Below, in pieces: positions 1 to 5,993 of a DNA stretch of 7,894 nt. This DNA is from Pseudomonadota bacterium (GTDB lineage: Bacteria > Pseudomonadota > Alphaproteobacteria > Rhizobiales > Devosiaceae): NCBI GenBank assembly GCA_023437755.1, contig JAEZFJ010000146.1, forward strand, positions 1 to 7,894. The letters run 5' to 3'. Every line of letters begins with the position of its first letter. Position 1 is the stretch's first letter. Under the pieces are notes generated by a model, which worked only from the letters and a program-made list of their open reading frames with translations, searched no databases and was not told the DNA's origin. The position numbers and the translations under genes are program-made.

Positions 1-1
1 G

Positions 2-3000
2 ACGGACAGCAAGTCGGGCGCACGGGTCGACATCGAGGCGCTGGAGGTCGGCTTCTCCCCGGCGCGGGCGCTGATGGGGCAGCCCGGAGCAACCATTGCC
101 GTCGTCAGTCCGCGCATCCAGATGGTGCAGGACCTGCTGGGACCGCGCCTCGCCACTCTGGAGATGATCGACGACCCGGCAGGCGGTTCGCCGACGGTGC
201 GGGTGCTGGAAGGCGAAGACTCGTACCCCAGCGTCGGTATTTCCACCGATGGCATCGATCTGTCCGGCGAGATCGGTGACCTGCAGATGCGCTCGGACAA
301 CGACTGGCTGATCTACAATCTGGAGGCGGCAGAGCAGGGCATCGCCGACCTCGTCGAACAGGGGGCGCAGGGCCGCTTCTCCAAGCTCGTGGTACGGGAC
401 GGCGCGATCGAGATGATCGATTCCGTGTACGGGTTGTTCCGGCGTTTCGAAGGAATCGATCTGGAGATCGGCCCATCGCCGGATCGGCGCAGTACGCGCG
501 GCACATTCACCGCCACCCTGGCTGGGCGCACCATGATGGGAACACTGTCGCGGGGGCTGGACGATGCCGGCAACTCGCGGCTCGAGGCCGACGTCACCAA
601 TATCGACTTTGCCGCTTTCCTTCCGTTCATCGATGATTCTGCCAGCGTCGCCGCGGTGCAGGGCGCCGGCGCCTTGTCGATCGACGTCACCTTCTCGCCG
701 GCCGGGGGCAAGCTGATCGATGGCGGCTTCAAGGTGGACCTGACTGGTCTCGATCTGAGGATCGGCAAGGATTATTTCCCGATCGCCAGTTCGATCCTCG
801 ATATCACCTGGTCACCGGGGGAGGGGAAGTTCACGCTCTCCGACGCGACCATTCAGATCGGCCAGAGCTCAGCAAAGCTGTCCGGCATATTCGCGCTTGG
901 TCTCGATCGCACCTATGGGCCGACTATCGGCATCTCCATCGCCGCCCGCGATGTACGCCTGCACCCCAACGACATGGCCGCTCCGGCTGAGCCCTTCGAG
1001 ACCGTCGATTTCGCCGGCTGGTCGGCACCGCTCTATGGCGCCCTCGGGATCGACCGGCTGGTGGCGCGCAAGGGCGAAGCCGTCGTCGAGACGGCCGGTC
1101 GTCTGGACATGCTGCGCAGCGGGGTCGGCCTCGACATGAGCATTGCCGGGCAGGGGGTCAGCGCTGACGACATGAAGCGCCTCTGGCCCTATGTCAGCGG
1201 CGAAGAGAGCCGGGACTGGTTCGTCGCCAACATCACCGAGGGCACTGTCGCCAATGCCCGGATGACCTTCGATTTTCCGGTCGGCACTCTCGCTCTCGAC
1301 GGCGAGGACAAGCCGATCCCGGAAGACGCCATGCAGATCGAGATCATCGGCACCGGGGTTGCGGTCAGGGCGACGCCGGACATGGAGCCTATCCACCTTG
1401 ACGGGGAGACCCGCTTTCTCGTCGATGATGGCGGCATGACGGTGGCCGCGAGCGGGGGCACGGTGCCCACGGCCAATGGCAACATCGCGGTGCGCAATCC
1501 GGCGCTGGTGATGGACTACTCGCAGCCCGAGGAAAGCATCGTCGAGATCTCCGGCGACATCGCTGCGCCAATACCGGCACTGGTGGCGTTGGTGGAGGCG
1601 CAGCAGCCCGACGCATTGGCCGGCGCGCAACTGCCAATCGACCTCGCGGCGATCACCGGCTCGATCGACCTGGGACTGGTAGCGACCATCGGGATCGGTG
1701 ACGAAGCCGCCGGTGAGGCCATGGACATCGACTATGTGCTCAATGGGACGGTGCGCGACTTCGCCAGCAGCGAGCCCATTCAGGATCGCACCATCGCCAA
1801 TGGGCAACTGGCCTTCAGTGCGTCGCAGGAAGGCTACCATCTCGGCGGCACGGCCGAGATCGACGGCATGCCGGCGGAGGTCGAGATCACCGGAACCCCG
1901 GAGACCGATCCGACCTTCAGACTGGCCTCGACGATTGCGGTCGCCGACCTGGCGCAGATGGGGTTCGATGCGTCGGAGTTCCTGTCGGGTCAGGTGCGGT
2001 TCGTCGCGCAGCCGATGCCTGACGGCAGCCTGCAGATGTCGATCGATCTGGCCGCGGCAGGGCTGACCATTTCCGATCTCGGCATCACCAAGGCAGCCGG
2101 AACGCCCGGGGTGCTGAACGCCACCATCAAGCAGGATGGCGAGCTGACGAAGCTGACCAATGTCGACCTGTCCTTCGGCAAGGTGCGCGCCGTCGGGGAG
2201 ATCGATTACCATGCCACCGAGGGTCTGAAATCGGGGCGCCTGAGTCAGTTCGGACTGAGCGGTGGCGACAATGCGCAACTGTCGCTGACCCCGAATCAGA
2301 ATGGCTACGCCGTCCAGATCACCGGTTCGCAACTGGACCTCAAGCCGATGCTGAAACGGTTCTTCGGGCTCGGCGAAGGCGCGGGCGGCGTGCAGGCGAC
2401 CCAGTTCGAACAGACCATCGCGCTCGATGTCCAATTGGATCGCGCGCTAGGGTATTATGCGACCACCGCGTTCAACGTTGACCTCCACCTGCGCTTGCGC
2501 GGCTCCAACCTGGAGCGGGCAACGCTCGCCGCGCAGTTCAGCGAGGGCAACGGCATCTCCATCACCACCAATCCGGCGCCGCGCGGCCGGACCATGAGCG
2601 TCGCCTTCAACGACGCTGGCACGGTGCTGCGCTTCCTCGGCGTCTATTCTCAACTCGCGGGTGGCGCGGGCAATCTGGTGCTGACAACGGACCGGGAAGC
2701 CGATGTCGAGGCGGGGCGGTTGGTCATGCGCAACTTCTCCGTGGTCGACGAAACCAATGTCCGGGAGGTGCTGGGCAACCACTCCAACTCCCGCGCCGCC
2801 ATCGCGCAGCAGAACCGGCTCGATTTCGATGCGGCGCAGGTGGACTTCCAGCGCAGCAGCGATCGCGTCGAGGTCACCAACGCCATGGTCTCTGGCGACA
2901 TGGTCGGAGGCACGATGCGCGGCTTCATCTACACCAACCAGCGTCAATACGACCTGACCGGGACCTATGTGCCGCTGTTCGGGCTCAACAATGCGTTCCA

Positions 3001-3187
3001 GCAGATCCCGCTGCTGGGTCCACTGCTCGGCGGCCGCGACGGGGAGGGCCTGCTGGGCGTGACCTTTGCGGTGCGCGGCCCGCTCGACAATCCGCGGTTC
3101 CAGATCAACCCGTTGTCCGCACTGGTGCCGGGTGCGTTCCGCGAACTGTTCGAGTTCCGGGCCCGGGAGTTGCCGCCGGAGCAGTAG
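2..3187 (+). CDS. AsmA/YhdP-like (DUF3971-type) large envelope protein, 5' truncated
   Basis: The frame is open from the left edge to TAG 3185-3187 (1061 codons), so ATG 74 is internal and the real start, with the expected inner-membrane anchor, lies outside the window. The fragment is long, without cysteine-rich or catalytic motifs, and reads as repeated beta-rich segments with alternating polar and hydrophobic residues. Around 1132-1290 it has the pattern KRLWPY...RDWFVANITEGTV, typical of the DUF3971 part of YhdP-like proteins. The last ~80 residues (about 2930-3165) carry the AsmA-like C-terminal signature: YDLTGTYVPLFGLNNAF, IPLLGPLLGG, GLLGVTFAVRGP, NPLSALVPGAFRELF. Known for the family: E. 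coli YhdP, TamB and YdbH act in phospholipid transport between inner and outer membranes. A similar periplasm-spanning role here is inferred. The family call is firm; the exact function is not. Confidence 0.88.
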   Translation, partial: TDSKSGARVDIEALEVGFSPARALMGQPGATIAVVSPRIQMVQDLLGPRLATLEMIDDPAGGSPTVRVLEGEDSYPSVGISTDGIDLSGEIGDLQMRSDNDWLIYNLEAAEQGIADLVEQGAQGRFSKLVVRDGAIEMIDSVYGLFRRFEGIDLEIGPSPDRRSTRGTFTATLAGRTMMGTLSRGLDDAGNSRLEADVTNIDFAAFLPFIDDSASVAAVQGAGALSIDVTFSPAGGKLIDGGFKVDLTGLDLRIGKDYFPIASSILDITWSPGEGKFTLSDATIQIGQSSAKLSGIFALGLDRTYGPTIGISIAARDVRLHPNDMAAPAEPFETVDFAGWSAPLYGALGIDRLVARKGEAVVETAGRLDMLRSGVGLDMSIAGQGVSADDMKRLWPYVSGEESRDWFVANITEGTVANARMTFDFPVGTLALDGEDKPIPEDAMQIEIIGTGVAVRATPDMEPIHLDGETRFLVDDGGMTVAASGGTVPTANGNIAVRNPALVMDYSQPEESIVEISGDIAAPIPALVALVEAQQPDALAGAQLPIDLAAITGSIDLGLVATIGIGDEAAGEAMDIDYVLNGTVRDFASSEPIQDRTIANGQLAFSASQEGYHLGGTAEIDGMPAEVEITGTPETDPTFRLASTIAVADLAQMGFDASEFLSGQVRFVAQPMPDGSLQMSIDLAAAGLTISDLGITKAAGTPGVLNATIKQDGELTKLTNVDLSFGKVRAVGEIDYHATEGLKSGRLSQFGLSGGDNAQLSLTPNQNGYAVQITGSQLDLKPMLKRFFGLGEGAGGVQATQFEQTIALDVQLDRALGYYATTAFNVDLHLRLRGSNLERATLAAQFSEGNGISITTNPAPRGRTMSVAFNDAGTVLRFLGVYSQLAGGAGNLVLTTDREADVEAGRLVMRNFSVVDETNVREVLGNHSNSRAAIAQQNRLDFDAAQVDFQRSSDRVEVTNAMVSGDMVGGTMRGFIYTNQRQYDLTGTYVPLFGLNNAFQQIPLLGPLLGGRDGEGLLGVTFAVRGPLDNPRFQINPLSALVPGAFRELFEFRARELPPEQ

Positions 3188-3193
3188 CGGCGG

Positions 3194-3207
3194 TTGATCC
3201 GGATCAA
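3194..3207 (+). promoter_or_regulatory. FNR/FixK-type binding site (anaerobox)
   Basis: The 14 bases TTGATCCGGATCAA form a perfect palindrome and match the FNR/FixK/Anr consensus TTGAT-N4-ATCAA at all ten defined positions. The site begins 6 bp after the stop of the AsmA-like gene and ends 53 bp before the proposed GTG start of the stress protein gene. If it acts at the usual class II position (centre at -41.5), transcription would start near 3242 and give a leader of about 19 nt that contains the Shine-Dalgarno sequence. No strong -10 hexamer is visible at the matching place. Binding is inferred from the motif and its placement. Confidence 0.78.
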
Positions 3208-3250
3208 GGTGTGGCCTAGCTGTTCATGGGAGTGCTTGGTGCACAACCAT

Positions 3251-3255
3251 GGAGG
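3251..3255 (+). promoter_or_regulatory. Shine-Dalgarno GGAGG that decides the usp start
   Basis: GGAGG lies 5 nt before GTG 3261. It overlaps the in-frame ATG at 3249, which has no ribosome site at a usable distance (the nearest, GGGAG at 3228-3232, is 16 nt upstream). This supports initiation at the GTG. Confidence 0.75.
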
Positions 3256-3260
3256 CGCAA

Positions 3261-3710
3261 GTGTATTCGACGATCCTCATCGCGACCGACGGCTCGGAAC
3301 TGGCAACCAAGGCCCTGGAGCAGGGCTGCGAGCTGGCGAAGCGGTTCGACGCCGCCGTTACCATCGTCACCGTGACCGAGCCCGCCACAGTCGTCGGGGC
3401 CGGATATGCAGCGGCGGCCGGGGTGGGCTACAGCCCCATTCCGGAACTCATCGAGGCGCAGAAGTCCCAGGCGGAAACGGTTCTCGCCGAAGCGAAGGCT
3501 CGCGCGGAAGCCTTCGGCGTGACCGCTTCCACCAGGCTGGTCGAAGGCGTCTATCCTGCCGACGGTATCGTGCAGGTGGCGGGTGAGATCGGTGCGAACC
3601 TCATCGTCATGGCCTCCCACGGGCGGCGCGGGCTGGGCCGGCTGCTGCTGGGCAGCCAGACCAACAATGTGCTCGCCCAGACCAAGATCCCGGTGCTGGT
3701 GACGCGCTGA
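3261..3710 (+). CDS. Universal stress protein, UspA family
   Basis: This is a single-domain Usp of 149 residues, the usual family length. It opens with the canonical strand and loop MYSTILIATDGSE (Asp10). Near the end it has A118-S-H-G121, nine residues, then G131-S132. This is the ATP-binding G-x2-G-x9-G-S pattern with the first Gly replaced by Ala, a conservative change. The tail KIPVLVTR is the typical last strand. I chose GTG 3261 because GGAGG sits 5 nt upstream and because family members start with M-Y-x-T-I-L; ATG 3249 would add MEAQ. Usp proteins are cytoplasmic and support survival under starvation, low oxygen or other stress, and the ATP-binding type binds nucleotide. The FNR-type box upstream suggests induction at low oxygen. 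The gene converges on tyrS, with 3 bp between the stop codons. Confidence 0.93.
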   Translation: MYSTILIATDGSELATKALEQGCELAKRFDAAVTIVTVTEPATVVGAGYAAAAGVGYSPIPELIEAQKSQAETVLAEAKARAEAFGVTASTRLVEGVYPADGIVQVAGEIGANLIVMASHGRRGLGRLLLGSQTNNVLAQTKIPVLVTR

Positions 3711-3713
3711 GCC

Positions 3714-4958
3714 TCAGGCGGGCTTGAGCAGCGCGTGCCGCTTCTTGCCGACCGACAGCTTGATCACGCCCTCCGCAAGGAGGGCGTTCTCGGCCAGCAT
3801 CAGCCGGTCATCGTCGATCACGGCGTCGTTGACGCGCACCGCGCCGGACTGCACGTGGCGCCGGGCTTCGCCGTTGGAAGCGGCAAGGCCGGCGGTAACC
3901 AGCGCCGTCAGGATGCCGATGCCGCTGTTGAGCTCAGCGTGGGTCACGGTCGCGGTGGGCAGTGACAGATCCAGCGCGCCGGTTTCGAAGGTGGCGCGGG
4001 CGGTGGCCGCAGCTTCTTCAGCTGCGGCGCGGCCGCGGATCATGGCGGTGACCTCAGTGGCGAGGCGCTTCTTGGCCTCGTTGATGTCACCGGCGACGAC
4101 GCGCGCGATCTCGTCCAGCGGCAGGGTGGTGTACAGCTTGAGGAAACGCTCGACGTCGGCGTCCTCGGTGTTCCGCCAGTACTGCCAGAAGTCATAAGCG
4201 GACAGCAGATCGGGATTGAGCCAGATCGCGCCGTTCATCGACTTGCCCATTTTCTGGCCCGAGGCCGTGGTGAGCAGCGGCGATGTCAGCGCGTAAAGCT
4301 GCGGCGTATCCATCCGGTGGCCGAGATCGATGCCGTTGACGATGTTGCCCCACTGGTCCGAGCCGCCCATCTGCAGGCGGACGCCATAGCGCTTGTTCAG
4401 CTCCACGAAGTCGTAGGCCTGCAGGATCATGTAGTTGAACTCAAGGAAGCTCAGAGACTGCTCCCGGTCCAGCCGCTGCTTCACCGAATCGAAGCTCAGC
4501 ATACGGTTGACCGAAAAGTGCTGGCCGACGTCGCGAAGGAATTCGAGGTAGTTGAGCGGCAGCAGCCACTCGGCGTTGTTGAGCATCAGGGCGTGGGACG
4601 GGCCTTCGCCGAACTCCAGGTAGTTCGAGAAGACCTGCTTGATACCGTCGATGTTGGCTTGGATCGTATCGACCGTCATCAGCTTGCGGGCTTCGTCCTT
4701 GAAGGACGGATCGCCCACCATGCCGGTGCCGCCACCCATCAGGGCGACGGCGCGGTGGCCGGTCTTCTGCAACCAGTGCAGCATCATGATCTGGATGAGG
4801 CTGCCGACGTGCAGCGAAGAGGCGGTGGGGTCGAAGCCGATATAGGCCGACACCGTCTCGGTGGCGAAGAGCTGGTCCAGACCCTCCGGGTCGGAGATCT
4901 GGTGAATGAAGCCGCGCTCATCGAGCGTGCGGAGGAATTCGGATTTGAACTGAGACAT
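3714..4958 (-). CDS. tyrS: Tyrosine--tRNA ligase (TyrRS)
   Basis: The enzyme charges tRNA-Tyr with tyrosine using ATP, in the cytoplasm. The 414-residue protein has the whole bacterial TyrRS plan. The class I HIGH variant is HVGS at 50-53, after GFDPTASSL. The tyrosine pocket has Y176-x3-Q180-x2-D183, followed by GGSDQWGNI at 198-206. The second class I signature is KMGKS at 236-240. A C-terminal S4 RNA-binding domain spans about 345-410 (GEARRHVQSGAVRVND). I start at ATG 4958 (MSQFKSEF) because this matches the family N-terminus; a longer in-frame reading to 5006 only translates an intergenic repeat (MVRQAHHEV). No good Shine-Dalgarno precedes the ATG. No T-box-like leader is seen. It may be cotranscribed with the hydrolase 134 bp upstream, since no clear promoter lies between them. 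Confidence 0.97.
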   Translation of the reverse strand: MSQFKSEFLRTLDERGFIHQISDPEGLDQLFATETVSAYIGFDPTASSLHVGSLIQIMMLHWLQKTGHRAVALMGGGTGMVGDPSFKDEARKLMTVDTIQANIDGIKQVFSNYLEFGEGPSHALMLNNAEWLLPLNYLEFLRDVGQHFSVNRMLSFDSVKQRLDREQSLSFLEFNYMILQAYDFVELNKRYGVRLQMGGSDQWGNIVNGIDLGHRMDTPQLYALTSPLLTTASGQKMGKSMNGAIWLNPDLLSAYDFWQYWRNTEDADVERFLKLYTTLPLDEIARVVAGDINEAKKRLATEVTAMIRGRAAAEEAAATARATFETGALDLSLPTATVTHAELNSGIGILTALVTAGLAASNGEARRHVQSGAVRVNDAVIDDDRLMLAENALLAEGVIKLSVGKKRHALLKPA

Positions 4959-4979
4959 GTGAACCACTGAGGCTGAGGA

Positions 4980-5012
4980 GACCTCATGGTGAGCCTGTCG
5001 AACCACGAGGTC
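4980..5012 (-). repeat. 33-nt palindromic intergenic repeat, copy 1 (REP-like)
   Basis: The first 11 bases (GACCTCATGGT) and the last 11 (ACCACGAGGTC) form a hairpin stem around an 11-nt loop, GAGCCTGTCGA. Read as minus-strand RNA, in the direction of tyrS transcription, the single stem mismatch becomes a G-U pair, so the stem is fully paired. The element ends 21 nt before the tyrS ATG and so lies in the tyrS leader. Its translation contains VRQAHHEV, a peptide I recognise from spurious extensions of alphaproteobacterial genes that read into dispersed repeats of this kind. Confidence 0.78.
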
Positions 5013-5023
5013 GGTGCACTCGG

Positions 5024-5056
5024 GACCTCGTCCTTCGACGAGCTCAGGATGAGGTC
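5024..5056 (+). repeat. 33-nt palindromic intergenic repeat, copy 2, inverted
   Basis: Reverse-complemented, this copy matches copy 1 at 27 of 33 positions. The stem is GACCTCGTCCT with AGGATGAGGTC; counting the flanking bases (GG at 5022-5023, CC at 5057-5058) it extends to 13 bp, with one G-U pair when read as plus-strand RNA. The loop is TCGACGAGCTC. It is separated from copy 1 by 11 bp (5013-5023), giving a head-to-head pair like a small BIME. Neither side has a T-run, so it is not a classical terminator. Confidence 0.78.
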
Positions 5057-5092
5057 CCTTCCGAATGATCGCAGTCAGACGCGCCCTTGAGT

Positions 5093-5761
5093 TCAGCGCC
5101 CGCCGCCGGCGGCGATCTCCTGCCGGCGACGGTCGAGATAGTCGGCGCAGCGGCCGGTGAGCTCGTCGATCTTGCCTTCGCCGTCGAAGAAGTGGTTGGC
5201 GCCCTCGACGATCTGCTGCTCGATGGTGATGCCCTTCTGGGTCTTCAGCTTGTCCACCAGCTTCTGGACCGACTGCGGCGGTGCCACGCGGTCCTTGTCG
5301 CCATGGATGATGAGACCCGAGGAGGGGCAGGGGGCAAGGAAGGAGAAGTCGTAGAGGTTTTCGGGCGGGGCGACGGAGATGAAGCCTTCGACCTCGGGGC
5401 GACGCATCAGCAACTGCATGCCGATCCAGGCGCCGAAGGAGAAGCCGGCGATCCAGCAGCCGCGAGACTCGCGGTTGATCAGCTGCAGCCAGTCCAGCGC
5501 GGCGGCAGCGTCGGAGAGTTCGCCGATGCCGTGGTAGAACATGCCCTGCGAGCGGCCGACGCCGCGCGAGTTGAAGCGCAGCACCGAGAAGCCGCGTTCG
5601 GCGAACATGTAGAACAGGTTGTAGACGATCTGATTGTTCATCGTGCCGCCGAACTGCGGATGCGGGTGCAGCACGATGGCGATGGGCGCGTTGGGTTCCT
5701 TGCCCGGCTGGTACCGGCCTTCCAGGCGCCCCTCGGGGCCGTTGAAGATCACTTCTGGCAT
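5093..5761 (-). CDS. Alpha/beta hydrolase (COG2945-like predicted hydrolase)
   Basis: This is a compact 222-residue alpha/beta hydrolase with no signal peptide, so probably cytoplasmic. LHPHPQFGGTMNN at 31-43 is the oxyanion-side HPHP motif of this family. FNSRGVGRSQG at 63-73 follows strand 4. The nucleophile elbow is G106-F-S108-F-G110. The acid is likely Asp157 in HGDKDRVAPP and the base His190 in GANHFF, so the Ser-Asp-His triad is complete. The substrate is unknown; relatives are annotated as predicted hydrolases resembling dienelactone hydrolase or small esterases. I start at ATG 5761 (MPEVIFNGPEGRLEG), which matches the family N-terminus. An in-frame ATG at 5818 would add 19 atypical residues. 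The ribosome site is weak (GGAAG about 10 nt upstream). It lies upstream of tyrS on the same strand and is divergent from the suf genes. Confidence 0.9.
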   Translation of the reverse strand: MPEVIFNGPEGRLEGRYQPGKEPNAPIAIVLHPHPQFGGTMNNQIVYNLFYMFAERGFSVLRFNSRGVGRSQGMFYHGIGELSDAAAALDWLQLINRESRGCWIAGFSFGAWIGMQLLMRRPEVEGFISVAPPENLYDFSFLAPCPSSGLIIHGDKDRVAPPQSVQKLVDKLKTQKGITIEQQIVEGANHFFDGEGKIDELTGRCADYLDRRRQEIAAGGGR

Positions 5762-5831
5762 GGTCTCGTACTTCCGGCCATTTCGGCTCTGTTGTGCAGG
5801 ATATCGGGGCCCAGCCATGCCGGCGCGCAGC

Positions 5832-5860
5832 TTGACTCGGCCCGTCCCGCTTTCTAAAAC
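5832..5860 (+). promoter_or_regulatory. Candidate sigma-70-type promoter of the suf operon
   Basis: TTGACT (5832-5837, 5 of 6 to the -35 consensus) is followed after exactly 17 bp by TAAAAC (5855-5860, 4 of 6 to the -10 consensus). Transcription would start near 5867 and leave a leader of roughly 125 nt before the desulfurase ATG. The probable Irr box lies just downstream of this start and a half-site overlaps the -10, which fits repression. The -35 also contains a GANTC sequence (GACTC, 5834-5838). Confidence 0.55.
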
Positions 5861-5871
5861 ATGGTTCGAAA
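5852..5871 (+). promoter_or_regulatory. Extra ICE-like half-sites over the -10
   Basis: TTCTAAA (5852-5858) and TTCGAAA (5865-5871) are direct copies of the right half of an Irr box, 13 bp apart. The full box begins a further 13 bp downstream at 5878. They could be accessory contacts for the same regulator, but the A+T-rich composition makes chance possible. Confidence 0.35.
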
Positions 5872-5877
5872 AACCAG

Positions 5878-5894
5878 TTTAGAATAATTCGAAA
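5878..5894 (+). promoter_or_regulatory. Probable Irr box (ICE motif) of the suf operon
   Basis: TTTAGAATAATTCGAAA matches the iron control element TTTAGAA-N3-TTCTAAA at 13 of 14 defined positions. Irr is a Fur-family regulator of Rhizobiales that responds to haem and iron status, and suf operons are among its known or predicted targets. The site lies about 100 bp before the desulfurase start and just downstream of the candidate transcription start, a position suited to repression. Direct binding has not been shown for this DNA. Confidence 0.62.
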
Positions 5895-5914
5895 CTTGGT
5901 TGCGGCTCCTGCTA

Positions 5915-5937
5915 AAGGGGCCGTGAGAGCGCCCCTT
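5915..5937 (+). other. 7-bp GC-rich hairpin in the suf leader
   Basis: AAGGGGC (5915-5921) and GCCCCTT (5931-5937) are perfect complements around a 9-nt loop. There is no T-run after it, so it is not a typical terminator. It lies within the predicted 5' leader of the suf transcript. A regulatory or stability role is only a possibility. Confidence 0.4.
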
Positions 5938-5993
5938 GTAATGAGGTTGGGCGGCAGATTTCAAGAAGTTTGGCGCTGAGCCGACGGGAACCC

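Noticed and set aside
869..2434. Long minus-strand open frame (521 codons) antisense to the AsmA-like gene
   Set aside because: It is a codon-bias shadow typical of high-G+C DNA. Its translation is rich in R, H, D and G with no recognisable domain, while the plus frame shows clear family signatures.
3173..3193. GC hairpin (CCGCCG with CGGCGG) over the stop of the AsmA-like gene as a terminator
   Set aside because: The stem is only 6 bp and is followed by TTGATCC, not a T-run. That sequence is better explained as the FNR-type box.
4317..4970. Plus-strand open frame opposite tyrS
   Set aside because: It is entirely antisense to well-supported tyrS sequence and has low-complexity composition without motifs.
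4959..5092. T-box or other tRNA-sensing leader upstream of tyrS
   Set aside because: No T-box sequence or antiterminator arrangement is seen. The gap is mostly the repeat pair, and T-boxes are rare in Proteobacteria.
5087..5857. Plus-strand open frame of 256 codons opposite the hydrolase
   Set aside because: It is longer than the hydrolase frame, but the minus strand has a full Ser-Asp-His triad and family N-terminus; the plus translation is a V/A/D/E/L-rich shadow.
5941..5979. Twelve-codon leader ORF (MRLGGRFQEVWR) before the desulfurase gene
   Set aside because: It has no ribosome site and no run of regulatory codons such as cysteine, so there is nothing to support a leader peptide.
5970..5993. 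TTG start eight codons upstream for the desulfurase
   Set aside because: It adds MALSRREP, which is not part of the family N-terminus, and it has no better ribosome site than ATG 5994.
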